From: Rahnella sp. AA
GTDB taxonomy: Bacteria; Pseudomonadota; Gammaproteobacteria; Enterobacterales; Enterobacteriaceae
Assembly: GCF_002834385.1 (NCBI RefSeq)
Contig: NZ_PITQ01000001.1
Location: 620,001-684,000 of the forward strand
Length of the DNA: 64,000 nt
Direction of reading: 5' to 3'
Part shown: positions 1 through 8,805 of the stretch, piece after piece
Layout: each line of letters opens with the position of its first letter
Position numbering within the stretch: position 1 is the stretch's first letter
Made by a program: the position numbers and the translations under genes
Notes under the pieces: model-generated
The model's database searches: none
Told to the model about the DNA's origin: nothing
What the model saw: only the letters and a program-made list of their open reading frames with translations

Positions 1-106
1 GTGTATTTCGGTCTGGTCGCCGGAACTTGATGCAGCGGGGAACTCTTTGGCTGGTATTGCTGCCTTAGAATTACTGGCGCAACGTATTGGCCGTTCAATT
101 TTTTGA
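1..106 (+). CDS. glsB: Glutaminase C-terminus (partial, enters from left edge)
   Basis: The first 106 bases hold the last 34 codons of an open frame starting at base 2 and ending in TGA at 104-106. The peptide includes [15 protein letters not shown] and ends in QRIGRSIF, which I recognise as the carboxy terminus of bacterial glutaminase (serine-dependent beta-lactamase-like fold), the enzyme that hydrolyses L-glutamine to glutamate and ammonia in the cytoplasm. Only the tail is in the window, so catalytic residues cannot be checked. It lies 24 bp upstream of yggN on the same strand. Confidence 0.8.
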   Translation, partial: CISVWSPELDAAGNSLAGIAALELLAQRIGRSIF

Positions 107-130
107 GTTTGTTGTCTTAAGGGAGAGTAC

Positions 131-865
131 ATGTTAGTAAAAAGTGGAGTGGTAAAAACCGGTTTGGCTGCGTTGCTGGCGCTGAGCGCGTGGAGCGCAC
201 AGGCCGACTATCAGTGTGCCGTACAACCTAAAGATGATGTCGTCATCAAACCGCAGACCGTGCAGGTTGTAGGTAACAGCGGCGATTTGCTGATCACGCC
301 AAACGGCAACGTGACTCTCAATGGTAAAGATATCACTCTGAGCGCTAAACAGCGCCAGGAAGCAATTGATTACCAGGCTGCGCTGCGGCGTGACCTGCCG
401 TGGATCGACCAGGGGGCTACAGCGCATCTGGAAAAAGGCCGCGTCGCCGTGGACCGTGTGATCGTGAACAAACTGGGCAGCGACAGCAACGTACGTAACC
501 GTCTGGTGACGCTCGACAAACAGCTTAAAGAGCAAATGAATCTGATTATCGAGCATCGCACTGATGGCCTGACGTTCCACCATAAAGCCGTTGAACAGGT
601 GAAACAGAACGGCCAGAAACTGGTGGAACAAACCATGGGCGGCGTGATGCAAGACAGTATCAATGAGATGGGCCTGAAACAAGCCACCAGCGGCGGCAAC
701 CCGCTACAGGCGATGATGGGCAATCTCGGCGGTCTGCAACAGGCCGTGCAGGAAGAGTGGAACAAACAGGAAAAAGAATTCAAAGCTTTCGGCGATGACG
801 TCTGCAAGCGCGTGACGAATCTGGATACTCAACACAAAGCCTTGCTGGCGGATTTGAAGCAGTAA
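131..865 (+). CDS. yggN: YggN family periplasmic protein (DUF2884)
   Basis: A 244-residue protein with a clear Sec signal peptide: basic start, a hydrophobic stretch LAALLALSAW and a cleavage site after AQA near residue 25. The mature part is hydrophilic, with an early cysteine (YQC) and a second near the C-terminus (DDVCKRV). It is close in length and character to E. coli YggN, a DUF2884 protein of unknown function presumed periplasmic. A GGGAGAG ribosome site precedes the ATG. It follows glsB closely and is ended by a strong terminator. No enzymatic motif is visible and I assign no function. Confidence 0.85.
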   Translation: MLVKSGVVKTGLAALLALSAWSAQADYQCAVQPKDDVVIKPQTVQVVGNSGDLLITPNGNVTLNGKDITLSAKQRQEAIDYQAALRRDLPWIDQGATAHLEKGRVAVDRVIVNKLGSDSNVRNRLVTLDKQLKEQMNLIIEHRTDGLTFHHKAVEQVKQNGQKLVEQTMGGVMQDSINEMGLKQATSGGNPLQAMMGNLGGLQQAVQEEWNKQEKEFKAFGDDVCKRVTNLDTQHKALLADLKQ

Positions 866-889
866 TTCCTCACCTCAAAGTCCAGAAAC

Positions 890-917
890 AAAAAAACCGC
901 AATTAAGCGGTTTTTTT
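890..917 (+). terminator. Rho-independent terminator after yggN
   Basis: ACCGC, a six-base loop, then GCGGT, flanked by a run of A on the left and a run of T on the right. It stands 25 bp after the yggN stop. The A/T symmetry would let it work in both directions. Confidence 0.8.
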
Positions 918-1272
918 GTTGGGAAAGGCAGTTAGCGCTACATCTCCCAGGATTCTACTTTCGTGAATATCGCGAAAGCCAGCACTCCAACAGCGGCGAT
1001 ATTATACTCAATTTAGCCTCGCTGCAATCTGAAACATAGGTTGATTCTTCAGGATTAGTATAAATTTTTCATGCGGTACAATTAAGTTACGCAATGATAT
1101 TGCGGGTGATAATATCCTGTCGGGACTAATTCATTCGTTTAGCGACGGACCACCGGGCTCAGGGATTGGAACTGTCACACCGCGAAAGTCAGCACTCCGA
1201 CAAATGCTGGCTATTTGCCACGTTATCCCGGCGTGATTTGGTGAAACGCGGTTTCTTCAGGAAACTGCAAAT
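918..1272. other. AT-rich intergenic stretch with a repeated 23-base motif
   Basis: No convincing long gene in this 355-bp gap between the yggN terminator and the small ORF at 1273. A 23-base motif beginning CGCGAAAGYCAGCACTCC occurs twice (971-993 and 1181-1203). The left part is AT-rich and could hold a promoter for the small transcript downstream, but I cannot place one with certainty. Confidence 0.5.
971..1203 (+). repeat. Direct repeat pair, 23 bases, 210 bp apart
   Basis: CGCGAAAGCCAGCACTCCAA at 971 and CGCGAAAGTCAGCACTCCGA at 1181; each copy continues with ACA-like bases, and the two differ at about two positions. The right copy ends 70 bp before the 39-residue ORF. The spacing suggests a partial tandem duplication of a leader region, or two binding sites. 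Confidence 0.55.
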
Positions 1273-1392
1273 ATGAAGAAGTGCATTTATGCGCTACTCA
1301 TAGTGCTCGGTTCTATGATGATGTCTGGCGGTGATGGGTTGAACGTTAACGTTTCGCACGTCAATTTCAGCGTCAATATAGGCCAGCACTGA
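1273..1392 (+). CDS. Small uncharacterised ORF, 39 residues, hydrophobic N-terminus
   Basis: ATG at 1273 to TGA at 1390-1392. The peptide begins MKKCIYALLIVLGSMMM, a lysine-led hydrophobic segment that would serve as a signal peptide or single membrane helix, then a polar tail with alternating residues (NVNVSHVNFSVNIG). A plausible AGGA ribosome site lies ten bases upstream, and a strong Rho-independent terminator begins 10 bp after the stop, so a short dedicated transcript is likely. I do not recognise the family. It could be a small secreted or membrane peptide, a leader peptide, or an ORF carried by a small RNA. Confidence 0.5.
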   Translation: MKKCIYALLIVLGSMMMSGGDGLNVNVSHVNFSVNIGQH

Positions 1393-1401
1393 GCACTTCA
1401 G

Positions 1402-1427
1402 GAGCCGCCCTTAGGGGCGGCTTTTTG
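1402..1427 (+). terminator. Rho-independent terminator after small ORF
   Basis: GCCGCCC, short loop TTA, GGGGCGGC, then TTTTT. It is strong on the plus strand. It also sits between the small ORF and the convergent 3' end of hemW. Confidence 0.8.
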
Positions 1428-1436
1428 CTATCCGAT

Positions 1437-2573
1437 TTACTCACCCAAAAACAGTTCCAGCAGTGAGTTCAGGAACAGTTTTCCTTTGCGGGTGATCTGC
1501 CAGTGCGTTTCGGTTTCCAGCAGATATTCTTTGCTGATGGCTTCATCGAGCTGTGCGCGTATCACCGATTCATCCAGTCCGGTATACAACCCAAATTCTT
1601 CGCGCGGTGCGGCTTCGAGCAGACGGAAGCGGTTCATGAAGAATTCAAATGGCAGATCTTCGGTTTCCACCGGATGCTGTTTGTCCATGTAACGTCCCTG
1701 CATATAACCCCGTGGATGTTTGGTTTTAACCGTCCGCAGGATTTGCCCGTCGGGCTGCGTCAGCTTGCCGTGCGCACCGCAACCGATGCCGAGGTAATCT
1801 CCGAAGCGCCAGTAGTTGAGATTGTGCTGGCACTGATAGCCAGGTTTTGCGTAGGCAGACGTTTCGTATTGCTGATAACCGGCGGCCGTCAGCAGCCGAT
1901 CGCCTTGCTCAAAGATATCCCACAGGGCGTCGTCATCCGGCAACGTTGGCGGGCGCGAGGCATACATCGTATTGGGCTCGATGGTCAGCTGATACCACGA
2001 CAAATGCGGCGGGTTCAGCGCGATGGCCTGACGCAGATCGTCCAGCGCTTCTTCCAGCGTTTGGTCCGGTAAACCGTGCATCAGGTCCAGATTGAAGCTG
2101 CGCAAATTCAGACCGGTCGCCAGATGTGCGGCGCGTTTGGCTTCATCCGGGCCGTGAATACGCCCTAAACGCTCCAGCTTTTGCGCATCGAAACTTTGCA
2201 CACCTATTGAAATACGGTTCACACCAGCGCGCTGATAGCCGCTGAAGCGATCTGCTTCAACGGTACCCGGATTAGCTTCCATCGTGATTTCCGCACTGGC
2301 ATCGAGCGGTAAACGTGCGCGTACGCCATCGAGCAGATTTTGCATCGCTTCGCTGCTCAGCAGGCTGGGAGTTCCGCCGCCGATAAAAATTGTCCCCACG
2401 CTGCGACCCGCGGCCAGATGCAAATCTGCATCCAAATCGGCCAGCAGATGCGCGACATAATCGTCGTGCGGCACTTCACCCTTTAACGCATGCGAGTTGA
2501 AATCGCAGTAAGGGCATTTTTGCACGCACCACGGGATATGAATGTAGAGACTCAGCGGCGGCAACTTACGCAT
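1437..2573 (-). CDS. hemW: Heme chaperone HemW (radical SAM protein)
   Basis: A 378-residue cytoplasmic protein with the radical-SAM cluster motif C16-x3-C20-x2-C23 ([13 protein letters not shown]) followed by the GGGTPS SAM-binding motif at 65-70. This is the HemW (formerly YggW, HemN-like) subfamily, which binds heme and is thought to deliver it to respiratory enzymes rather than act as coproporphyrinogen oxidase. Length equals that of E. coli HemW. It is the last gene of the yggS-proC-yggT-yggU-rdgB-hemW run and its start overlaps the end of rdgB by 8 bp, pointing to translational coupling. Confidence 0.95.
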   Translation of the reverse strand: MRKLPPLSLYIHIPWCVQKCPYCDFNSHALKGEVPHDDYVAHLLADLDADLHLAAGRSVGTIFIGGGTPSLLSSEAMQNLLDGVRARLPLDASAEITMEANPGTVEADRFSGYQRAGVNRISIGVQSFDAQKLERLGRIHGPDEAKRAAHLATGLNLRSFNLDLMHGLPDQTLEEALDDLRQAIALNPPHLSWYQLTIEPNTMYASRPPTLPDDDALWDIFEQGDRLLTAAGYQQYETSAYAKPGYQCQHNLNYWRFGDYLGIGCGAHGKLTQPDGQILRTVKTKHPRGYMQGRYMDKQHPVETEDLPFEFFMNRFRLLEAAPREEFGLYTGLDESVIRAQLDEAISKEYLLETETHWQITRKGKLFLNSLLELFLGE

Positions 2574-3174
2574 TCTTCTGTACAGCCTCTTTCATCGCCG
2601 CCAGCAGCAGTTTCAGCGCCTGACCACGGTGCGATACTGCACTTTTTTCTTCACGCGTCAGCTCTGCGGCTGTTTTGCCCAGCTCAGGGACGAAGAAAAT
2701 CGGGTCATAGCCAAAACCGCCTTCACCGGCTTGCGCAAAAGCAATTTCACCCGGCCAGCTGCCGTGGCACACCAGCGGCGTCGGGTCTTCTGCGTGGCGC
2801 ATGTAAACCAGAACGCAATGGAATTGTGCGTTGCGCTCCCCCTGCGGAACGTCTTTCAGCGCGACGAGCAGTTTGTCGAGATTTTGCTGATCGCTGGCGT
2901 CAACACCGGCGTAACGCGCGGAATAGATCCCCGGCGCGCCACCCAGAAAATCAACGGCCAGACCGGAATCATCGGCCACTGCCGGTAAACCTGTTTCGGC
3001 TGCCGCGTGGCGGGCTTTGATAATGGCGTTTTCAATGAACGTCAGGCCGGTTTCTTCAGCGGATTCAACGCCGAGTTCAGTTTGCGCGACCACGTCCAGG
3101 CCGAACTCTGCCAGAAGATGGGCGAGCTCACGGACTTTACCGGCGTTGCCGGTAGCTAAAACGACTTTCTTCAT
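2566..3174 (-). CDS. rdgB: XTP/dITP diphosphatase (RdgB/HAM1)
   Basis: A 202-residue Ham1/RdgB pyrophosphatase that hydrolyses non-canonical purine triphosphates (dITP, XTP) to monophosphates and so keeps deaminated bases out of DNA. The N-terminal nucleotide-binding segment [11 protein letters not shown] (7-17) and the catalytic ADDSGL motif with Asp68-Asp69 are present, followed by [10 protein letters not shown]. It lies between yggU and hemW, overlapping the latter. The final few residues (EAVQKNA) extend slightly beyond the E. coli protein. Confidence 0.96.
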   Translation of the reverse strand: MKKVVLATGNAGKVRELAHLLAEFGLDVVAQTELGVESAEETGLTFIENAIIKARHAAAETGLPAVADDSGLAVDFLGGAPGIYSARYAGVDASDQQNLDKLLVALKDVPQGERNAQFHCVLVYMRHAEDPTPLVCHGSWPGEIAFAQAGEGGFGYDPIFFVPELGKTAAELTREEKSAVSHRGQALKLLLAAMKEAVQKNA

Positions 3175-3209
3175 AAAAAATAATGTCCTGAAGTGAATCT
3201 GAATTGAAG

Positions 3210-3515
3210 TTACTCAGCGAGCAGTACCGCGACCTCAGCCGGGATATTTTGCGGATTCGTAATGCGGACTTGTTTATGGCGGCCCAGCTCGCCCTTTTCA
3301 ATGCTGACCTGACTTTTGGCGACTTTAAACTGTTTCGCGAGAAATTTCACCAGATGCGTGTTGGCCTGGCCGTCCACCGGCGGCGCGGTGATGGCGACTT
3401 TGAGTTCGTCGCCATGCAAACCGACCAGGCCGTCGCGGCTGGCTTTGGGCTGAATCATCAGCCGCAAAACCAGCTCACCGGACTGCCAGAAAACCGGGCT
3501 TAAAGCTGGAACCAC
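3210..3515 (-). CDS. yggU: YggU family protein (DUF167/UPF0235)
   Basis: A 101-residue protein of the DUF167 family with the characteristic core [21 protein letters not shown] and [17 protein letters not shown]. Function is unknown. The frame opens with GTG at 3515 and overlaps the last 16 bases of yggT, so it is probably translated by coupling. The N-terminal ten residues differ from the E. coli protein and a slightly later start cannot be excluded. It sits within the minus-strand yggS to hemW operon. Confidence 0.85.
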   Translation of the reverse strand: MVPALSPVFWQSGELVLRLMIQPKASRDGLVGLHGDELKVAITAPPVDGQANTHLVKFLAKQFKVAKSQVSIEKGELGRHKQVRITNPQNIPAEVAVLLAE

Positions 3516-4054
3516 AGCGCACCCAGCAGATCCATACCGAGATAATTCAGCATATACAGGATAAGAATCACAATCATCGCGGAGAAATCAATGCCGCCCA
3601 TGGCCGGAAGAATACGGCGAATTGGTGACATCAGCGGTTCGGTCAGCTGCATCAGCAGAAAATCCATCGGCCCACGACCCTGGCTCACCCAACTCATCAG
3701 GGAACGGATGATGACCAGCCAGAACACAAGATAACCCGCTGCTTTAACCAGCCCGATAAGCCCGATCAGCAGGCTGCTCAGGCCAAAGAACAGTGCACCG
3801 CTTTGAATCAGTAACAGTAGCGGGAATTTGATCGTGCACAGAATGAATGCCAGCAGCAGGCTTGCGCTGTCAATCGGCCCCAGAGGCGGAATAATACGGC
3901 GCAGCGGGCCGATCACCGGCTGAGTAATTTTCACCACAAACTGTGAAAACGGGTTGTAAAAATCAGTACGAGCCCACTGCATCCAGATGCGCAGCAGCAA
4001 AACCATGACATAGAGGTCAATCAGTGTCTTGACCAGGAAAGTCAGCGTTAACAT
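3500..4054 (-). CDS. yggT: YggT family membrane protein
   Basis: A 184-residue, strongly hydrophobic inner-membrane protein containing two copies of the YGGT domain: an N-terminal one ([19 protein letters not shown], then [17 protein letters not shown]) and a C-terminal one ([11 protein letters not shown], then [22 protein letters not shown]). The internal duplication is visible in the repeated P(L/I)RRI-P motif. The family has been linked to osmotic shock resistance and, in other bacteria, to envelope or division functions; the exact role here is unknown. It follows proC by 21 bp. Confidence 0.9.
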   Translation of the reverse strand: MLTLTFLVKTLIDLYVMVLLLRIWMQWARTDFYNPFSQFVVKITQPVIGPLRRIIPPLGPIDSASLLLAFILCTIKFPLLLLIQSGALFFGLSSLLIGLIGLVKAAGYLVFWLVIIRSLMSWVSQGRGPMDFLLMQLTEPLMSPIRRILPAMGGIDFSAMIVILILYMLNYLGMDLLGALWFQL

Positions 4055-4075
4055 GCGTTACCCTTTGAATTTTAA

Positions 4076-4897
4076 TTAAAACAGTTTTTCCATTTCCTGC
4101 GCGCGGGTAATGGCGGCCTGCATGGCCTCGGAAATGATCTCCGGCAATTTATGGTCAGTGAAAACCTTCAGTGCTTCAAAGGTCGTCCCTCCTTTGGAGG
4201 TCACATTCTCACGAAGTTGTGACAATGGCGTGTCCGGGCTGGCGGCCACTAATGCGCTGGCACCGCTGGCGGCTTGCTCGACGAGCATCCGCGCGGTTTC
4301 TGCGCTGAACCCCAGTCGTTGCGCTTCGGCCTGCATCGCTTCCATAAACAGGAAGAAATACGCAGGTGCGCTGCCTGCTGCGGCAATAATGTGGTTGATA
4401 CCCGATTCGGTATCAACCCAACAAACTTTACCGACAGCGCTCATCAATTCGCCGCTGTAATTACGGTCAGCTTGTGAAACCTGTTCCGGCGCGAACAAGC
4501 CGCTCATGCCTTGCCCGACCAGGGATGGCGTGTTCGGCATAATTCGCACGATATTCAGGTTATCGCCAAGCAGTTCGCAAAAACGCGACACACTGACGCC
4601 AGCGGCAATCGACAGTACCAGCTTGTTGCTAAAATCCACGTCTTTTTGCAGTGTTTTACACACGTCTGCCATCATTTGTGGTTTCACGGAAAGCACAACG
4701 ACATCAGCGGCTTTCGCGCAGCCGCTGTTATCACTGCTGCTTTGTACGCCATATTTCTCCGCCAGCGCATCACGATGCGTAGTGGAAGGGGCACAAACGC
4801 TGATCAGATTTGCCGGATAGCCGCTTTCGACCAGGCCAGAGATAATTGCACTTGCCATATTACCGGCACCGATAAAACATACTTTACGATGTTGCAT
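4076..4897 (-). CDS. proC: Pyrroline-5-carboxylate reductase
   Basis: A 273-residue enzyme for the last step of proline synthesis, NAD(P)H reduction of pyrroline-5-carboxylate. The Rossmann nucleotide-binding segment FIGAGNMASAIISGL (8-22) and the C-terminal family signature ENVTSKGGTTFEAL are both intact. An AGGAGC ribosome site precedes the ATG. In E. coli proC is elsewhere; the yggS-proC-yggT grouping seen here is the arrangement usual in Yersinia, Serratia and Vibrio, and is one reason for favouring a Yersiniaceae-type host. Confidence 0.96.
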   Translation of the reverse strand: MQHRKVCFIGAGNMASAIISGLVESGYPANLISVCAPSTTHRDALAEKYGVQSSSDNSGCAKAADVVVLSVKPQMMADVCKTLQKDVDFSNKLVLSIAAGVSVSRFCELLGDNLNIVRIMPNTPSLVGQGMSGLFAPEQVSQADRNYSGELMSAVGKVCWVDTESGINHIIAAAGSAPAYFFLFMEAMQAEAQRLGFSAETARMLVEQAASGASALVAASPDTPLSQLRENVTSKGGTTFEALKVFTDHKLPEIISEAMQAAITRAQEMEKLF

Positions 4898-4970
4898 TCA
4901 TGCTCCTAGCGTTTAATGGGGGCTGAATTAAGCCAATCAAGAGTTAAGCCGTAAAACCGGAACGCGCCGG

Positions 4971-5690
4971 TTACTGTTTTGCACTGTAATCACGGGCGCC
5001 GAAAATGGCGGTGCCAATACGAACCATTGTACTGCCTGCTGCGATGGCTGCTGGCATATCGTCGGTCATGCCCATTGAAAGCGTATCCGCCTGCGGGCAA
5101 ATAACCTGTAAATCTTTCAGGGCATCACGCATCTGGCTGAACACGTCTAACTGGCGTGCGTAATCGGTTTCTGCCGCGGGGATCGCCATCAGACCGCGCA
5201 GATTCAGGTTAGGCATCTCCATGATCTGCGCCGCCAGAGCTGCGACATCTCCCAGCGCAATACCGGATTTGCTGGTTTCGTCGCTGATGTTTACCTGAAT
5301 CAAAACCTGCAATGGCGCTAAATCAGCCGGACGTTGTTCATTCAGACGTTGGGCTATTTTCAGACGATCAAGGGTGTGGCACCAGTCGAAATTCTCTGCC
5401 ACCAGACGGCTTTTGTTCGATTGTAATGGCCCGATGAAATGCCAGGTGAGCGCAGGCTGATGCCCGGCAAAGTGGGCAATTTTATCCACGCCTTCCTGCA
5501 CGTAGTTTTCACCGAAAGCTAACTGCCCGGCGGCGATAGCTTCTTCGACAGCGCTCGCAGGTTTTGTTTTACTGACTGCAAGCAAAGTAATTTCTTCTGA
5601 AGGCCTGCCGCAACGTTGTGCAGCGGCTGCGATTTTCTCGCGAACATTCTGTAAGTTCTGCTCAATAGCGTTTTGCTGACTCAGGCTCAT
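4971..5690 (-). CDS. yggS: PLP homeostasis protein YggS
   Basis: A 239-residue fold-type III PLP-binding protein of the YggS/PLPBP family, which helps keep free pyridoxal phosphate and amino-acid pools in balance and has no known catalytic activity. The cofactor lysine is Lys41 in LLAVSKTKP; later GENYVQE, WHFIGPLQSNK and the C-terminal MVRIGTAIFGARDY are typical. I start at the ATG ending at 5690 (MSLSQQN) because it aligns with known YggS N-termini; an in-frame ATG eight codons upstream (5714) would overlap the divergent yggR start. It begins the operon that runs through to hemW. Confidence 0.92.
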   Translation of the reverse strand: MSLSQQNAIEQNLQNVREKIAAAAQRCGRPSEEITLLAVSKTKPASAVEEAIAAGQLAFGENYVQEGVDKIAHFAGHQPALTWHFIGPLQSNKSRLVAENFDWCHTLDRLKIAQRLNEQRPADLAPLQVLIQVNISDETSKSGIALGDVAALAAQIMEMPNLNLRGLMAIPAAETDYARQLDVFSQMRDALKDLQVICPQADTLSMGMTDDMPAAIAAGSTMVRIGTAIFGARDYSAKQ

Positions 5691-5712
5691 AAGGACTCGG
5701 GAGGATTTCAAC

Positions 5713-6735
5713 ATGGATATTGATGGATTAGTGGAACGTAGTGTAAAGCAAAATGCCTCAGATCTGCACCTTTGTACCGGCTATCCGCCGATGTTACGCA
5801 TTGATGGTGAATTATGCCGCTGTGAAGATCTGCCGGTCGTAAAGGCATCTCAGATGCAGGCGCTCAGCCAGCAGTGGCTGGACACTGCACAACTTGCCTG
5901 TCTGCATCAGGCCGGACAAGTGGATAAAGCGCTGACGCTGGGGACGGGCGTGCGGATGCGGCTCAACATTTTTCAGCAATGGCACGGGCTTTCCGCAGCG
6001 CTGCGGCCCATTCCGGCGGATTGTCCGGACTTGACCACTCTTCGCGCACCGGAAATTTTACAGCAGCTGATTATGCAGGAAGATGGCTTGATTCTGGTCA
6101 CCGGTGCGACCGGTAGCGGGAAATCTACTACGCTGGCGGCGCTGATCCACTATCTCAACTACCATTCGGCGCGGCACATTATTACGCTTGAGGATCCTAT
6201 CGAGCTACTTCACATCAGCCAGCGTTGCCTTATCCAGCAACGTGAGCTGGGGCAGCATACGCGCTCTTTCCACGAGGCCGTTCGCGGTGCCCTGCGTGAG
6301 GACCCTGACGTTTTACTGCTGGGTGAACTGCGCGATACCGAAAGCATCCGGCTGGCGCTGACCGCGGCGGAAACCGGGCATCTGGTGCTGGCAACCTTGC
6401 ATACGCGCAATGCCACACAGGCGATTGACCGGCTGGTCGACGTTTTTCCCGCAGAAGAAAAGGCGTTTGTCCGGGCGCAGCTGGCAGGCAGTTTGCGTGC
6501 GGTAATTGCCCAAAAGCTGGCGGTAACGAAAGCAACGGAGGAACAGCAGGGTGGAAGGGTGGCATTGTTTGAAGTGCTGACATCAACGCCGGGCGTGTGC
6601 AATCTGATCCGCGAGGGGAAAACGCATCAGCTGGCGGATGTGCTGCAAACCGGCGCACAGGCCGGAATGCAGACATTTGCGCAAAGCCGACAGCAGCGGC
6701 AAAGCGCCGGATTACTGGCTGCGGATCAGGGCTGA
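5713..6735 (+). CDS. yggR: PilT-like secretion/retraction ATPase YggR
   Basis: A 340-residue GspE/PilT-family ATPase: N-terminal PAS-like region ([18 protein letters not shown]), Walker [10 protein letters not shown] at 131-139, Asp box ([10 protein letters not shown]) and Walker [13 protein letters not shown] at 197-208, followed by the His box ([11 protein letters not shown]). PilT proteins power type IV pilus retraction. The gene stands alone here with no pilin, platform or PilB gene in view, as for E. coli yggR, whose role is unclear. GGGAGGA provides a strong ribosome site. Its 3' end overlaps the convergent end of ruvX by 10 bp. Confidence 0.9.
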   Translation: MDIDGLVERSVKQNASDLHLCTGYPPMLRIDGELCRCEDLPVVKASQMQALSQQWLDTAQLACLHQAGQVDKALTLGTGVRMRLNIFQQWHGLSAALRPIPADCPDLTTLRAPEILQQLIMQEDGLILVTGATGSGKSTTLAALIHYLNYHSARHIITLEDPIELLHISQRCLIQQRELGQHTRSFHEAVRGALREDPDVLLLGELRDTESIRLALTAAETGHLVLATLHTRNATQAIDRLVDVFPAEEKAFVRAQLAGSLRAVIAQKLAVTKATEEQQGGRVALFEVLTSTPGVCNLIREGKTHQLADVLQTGAQAGMQTFAQSRQQRQSAGLLAADQG

Positions 6736-7154
6736 CTCCATTGTTTCTCGAACCAGCTTTCCAGGATGATGACTGCAGAAGCCGCGTCTACGCTGCCTTT
6801 ATCCAGCGCGCGAAAACCGCCACGGTCAAACAAATCCGCGCGGGCTTCAACGGTGCTCAGGCGTTCGTCATGCAGCTCCACCTGAACGCCAAAACGGCCA
6901 TGCAGACGGTTGGCAAACTTACGTGCACGGGCCGTCAGTGGCTGTTCTGTGCCGTCCATGTTCAGCGGCAGGCCAACCACGACCAGATCCGGAAGCCATT
7001 CTTTCAGCAGTTTTTCGATCTTCTGCCAGTCCGGCGTGCCGTCCTGCGCTTTAAACGACGTCAGCGGCCGCGCCGTGCCGGTGACTTCCTGGCCGATCGC
7101 AAGGCCGATGCTTTTCGTGCCGAAGTCGAAGGCGAAAACCGTACGGTTACCCAT
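6726..7154 (-). CDS. ruvX: RuvX/YqgF RNase H-fold nuclease
   Basis: A 142-residue RNase H-like protein (YqgF). The first catalytic aspartate is Asp10 in [24 protein letters not shown] supplies the second acidic motif and [12 protein letters not shown] the third. The family is essential in E. coli and is involved in processing the 5' end of pre-16S rRNA; the Holliday-junction resolvase annotation is by fold. Its ATG overlaps the yqgE stop as TAATG, so the two are translationally coupled. Confidence 0.94.
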   Translation of the reverse strand: MGNRTVFAFDFGTKSIGLAIGQEVTGTARPLTSFKAQDGTPDWQKIEKLLKEWLPDLVVVGLPLNMDGTEQPLTARARKFANRLHGRFGVQVELHDERLSTVEARADLFDRGGFRALDKGSVDAASAVIILESWFEKQWSQP

Positions 7155-7717
7155 TATGCGTGCCCTGCGTGGGTGGCAAGCTGGCTGACATCCACGCCGA
7201 TCATTTTCGCAGCTTCACGCCAGCGGTCTGCAATCGGTGTGTTGAACAAAATGTCGCTGTTTGCTTCAATCGTCAGCCATGAGTTTTCCAGCAGCTCCTG
7301 TTCCAGTTGCCCCTGTTCCCAGGCTGCATACCCGAGCGCCACCAGCACATTTTTCGGCTGGTCAGGCGTGCCCAGCGTTTCGAGAACGTCTTTGGAGGTG
7401 GTGATCATGGTGCAGTCTGAAATCCGGATACTGGAACCGAAACCTTCACGTGGCGTATGCAAAATAAAACCGCGATCGTCTGCCAGCGGGCCACCGGAAA
7501 ACACCGGACGGTCGAGGCGGATGGCCGGATCACGTGGCTCAGGGCTGATATCGAGCTTATCGAGCACATTTTCGACGGTGAAATCTTCGACCAGTTTATT
7601 AATCACCAGACCCATTGCGCCGTCTTCATTATGTTCACAGATATAGACGACCGAACGTTTGAACTGAGGTTCGTCCAGCCCGGGCATCGCAATAAGAAAG
7701 TGATGTTGTAGATTCAT
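7154..7717 (-). CDS. yqgE: YqgE family protein (UPF0301/DUF179)
   Basis: A 187-residue DUF179 protein starting [15 protein letters not shown], the typical family N-terminus, with the conserved [19 protein letters not shown] and [15 protein letters not shown] segments. The start at 7717 was chosen over an ATG 15 codons upstream because it matches the E. coli protein in both sequence and length (187). Function is unknown, although the gene is nearly always found beside ruvX. Confidence 0.93.
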   Translation of the reverse strand: MNLQHHFLIAMPGLDEPQFKRSVVYICEHNEDGAMGLVINKLVEDFTVENVLDKLDISPEPRDPAIRLDRPVFSGGPLADDRGFILHTPREGFGSSIRISDCTMITTSKDVLETLGTPDQPKNVLVALGYAAWEQGQLEQELLENSWLTIEANSDILFNTPIADRWREAAKMIGVDVSQLATHAGHA

Positions 7718-7787
7718 GGTATGTAGGATGTTTAACCTCAAAATAGAAACAAAATCAGGCAAGCCAGTTTATTACGGCAGCGTCATC

Positions 7788-7823
7788 AAAAAAAGCGGGC
7801 TATCCGGCAGAGCGGATAACCCG
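7788..7823 (-). terminator. Terminator after gshB
   Basis: On the minus strand CGGGTTATCCG, a six-base loop, CGGATAGCCCG and then seven T. The stem has a single G-U type mismatch. It lies 20 bp past the gshB stop and before yqgE. Confidence 0.85.
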
Positions 7824-7843
7824 TTAATGACGGTATTGCGTGA

Positions 7844-8794
7844 TCAGCGTGCAGCCAGACGCTTTTCGATAGCGTCCATCAGCATACCGGTGATCGAAAT
7901 CGGGAATGCCGCTTCGATTTCACGCGCACAGGTCGGGCTGGTGACGTTAATTTCAGTCAGGCGATCGCCGATGATATCCAGACCGACAAAGATCAGGCCC
8001 TTTTGCTTAAGAATTGGTGCCACGGTGCGGGCAATCGCCCAGTCGCTTTCGCTCAGCGGACGTGCTTCACCGCGGCCACCGGCAGCCAGATTGCCACGGG
8101 TTTCACCTTGTGCAGGAATACGCGCCAGGCAGTAAGGCACCGGCTCGCCGTCGACAACCAGAACGCGTTTGTCACCGTCTTTAATAGCAGGCAGGTAGTT
8201 TTGCGCCATGCAGAAACGGCTGCCGTGTTCGGTCAGCGTTTCGATGACAACCGAAACGTTCGCGTCTTCCGGTTTCAGGCGGAAGATGGATGCGCCACCC
8301 ATGCCGTCGAGCGGCTTGAGGATCACATCAGTGTGTTCTTTATGGAACGCTTTCAGCTGCGCCGAGTTGCGTGTCACCAGCGTGTCCGGTGTCAGTTCCG
8401 GGAACCAGGCGGTGAACAGCTTTTCGTTGCAGTCGCGCAGGCTTTGCGGCTTGTTGACGATCAGCGTGCCTTTTTCTTCAGCGCGTTCAAGGATGTAAGT
8501 GGCATAAATAAATTCGGTATCGAACGGCGGATCTTTACGCATCAGGATCACGTCGAGTTCCTGCAGGGCGATATCCTGTTCGGTGCCGAATTCATACCAG
8601 CCGTCGTAATCTTGCTTCACGCTGAGCTTTTTGGTGGTCGCACGGCCTTCGCCGCCGCGCAGATACAGGGAATTCATTTCCATGTAATGCAGCTCGTAGC
8701 CACGACTTTGCGCTTCCAGCAACATAGCGAAACTGGTGTCTTTTTTGATGTTGATGGAAGAAATCGGGTCCATCACGATGCCAAGCTTGATCAT
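7844..8794 (-). CDS. gshB: Glutathione synthetase
   Basis: A 316-residue ATP-grasp enzyme joining gamma-glutamylcysteine and glycine, the second step of glutathione synthesis. It begins MIKLGIVMDPISSI and carries the ATP-grasp segments KPLDGMGGASIFR and RGNLAAGGRGEARPL, ending in INVTSPTCAREIE. The length is identical to the E. coli enzyme. It lies 11 bp downstream of rsmE in the endA-rsmE-gshB-yqgE-ruvX minus-strand run, but an intrinsic terminator after gshB may reduce expression of yqgE-ruvX from upstream. Confidence 0.97.
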   Translation of the reverse strand: MIKLGIVMDPISSINIKKDTSFAMLLEAQSRGYELHYMEMNSLYLRGGEGRATTKKLSVKQDYDGWYEFGTEQDIALQELDVILMRKDPPFDTEFIYATYILERAEEKGTLIVNKPQSLRDCNEKLFTAWFPELTPDTLVTRNSAQLKAFHKEHTDVILKPLDGMGGASIFRLKPEDANVSVVIETLTEHGSRFCMAQNYLPAIKDGDKRVLVVDGEPVPYCLARIPAQGETRGNLAAGGRGEARPLSESDWAIARTVAPILKQKGLIFVGLDIIGDRLTEINVTSPTCAREIEAAFPISITGMLMDAIEKRLAAR

Positions 8795-8805
8795 TTGGTC
8801 TCCTC

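Noticed and set aside
6597-7646. 349-codon plus-strand frame opposite ruvX and yqgE
   Set aside because: Antisense to two conserved genes and overlapping yggR; no family signature.
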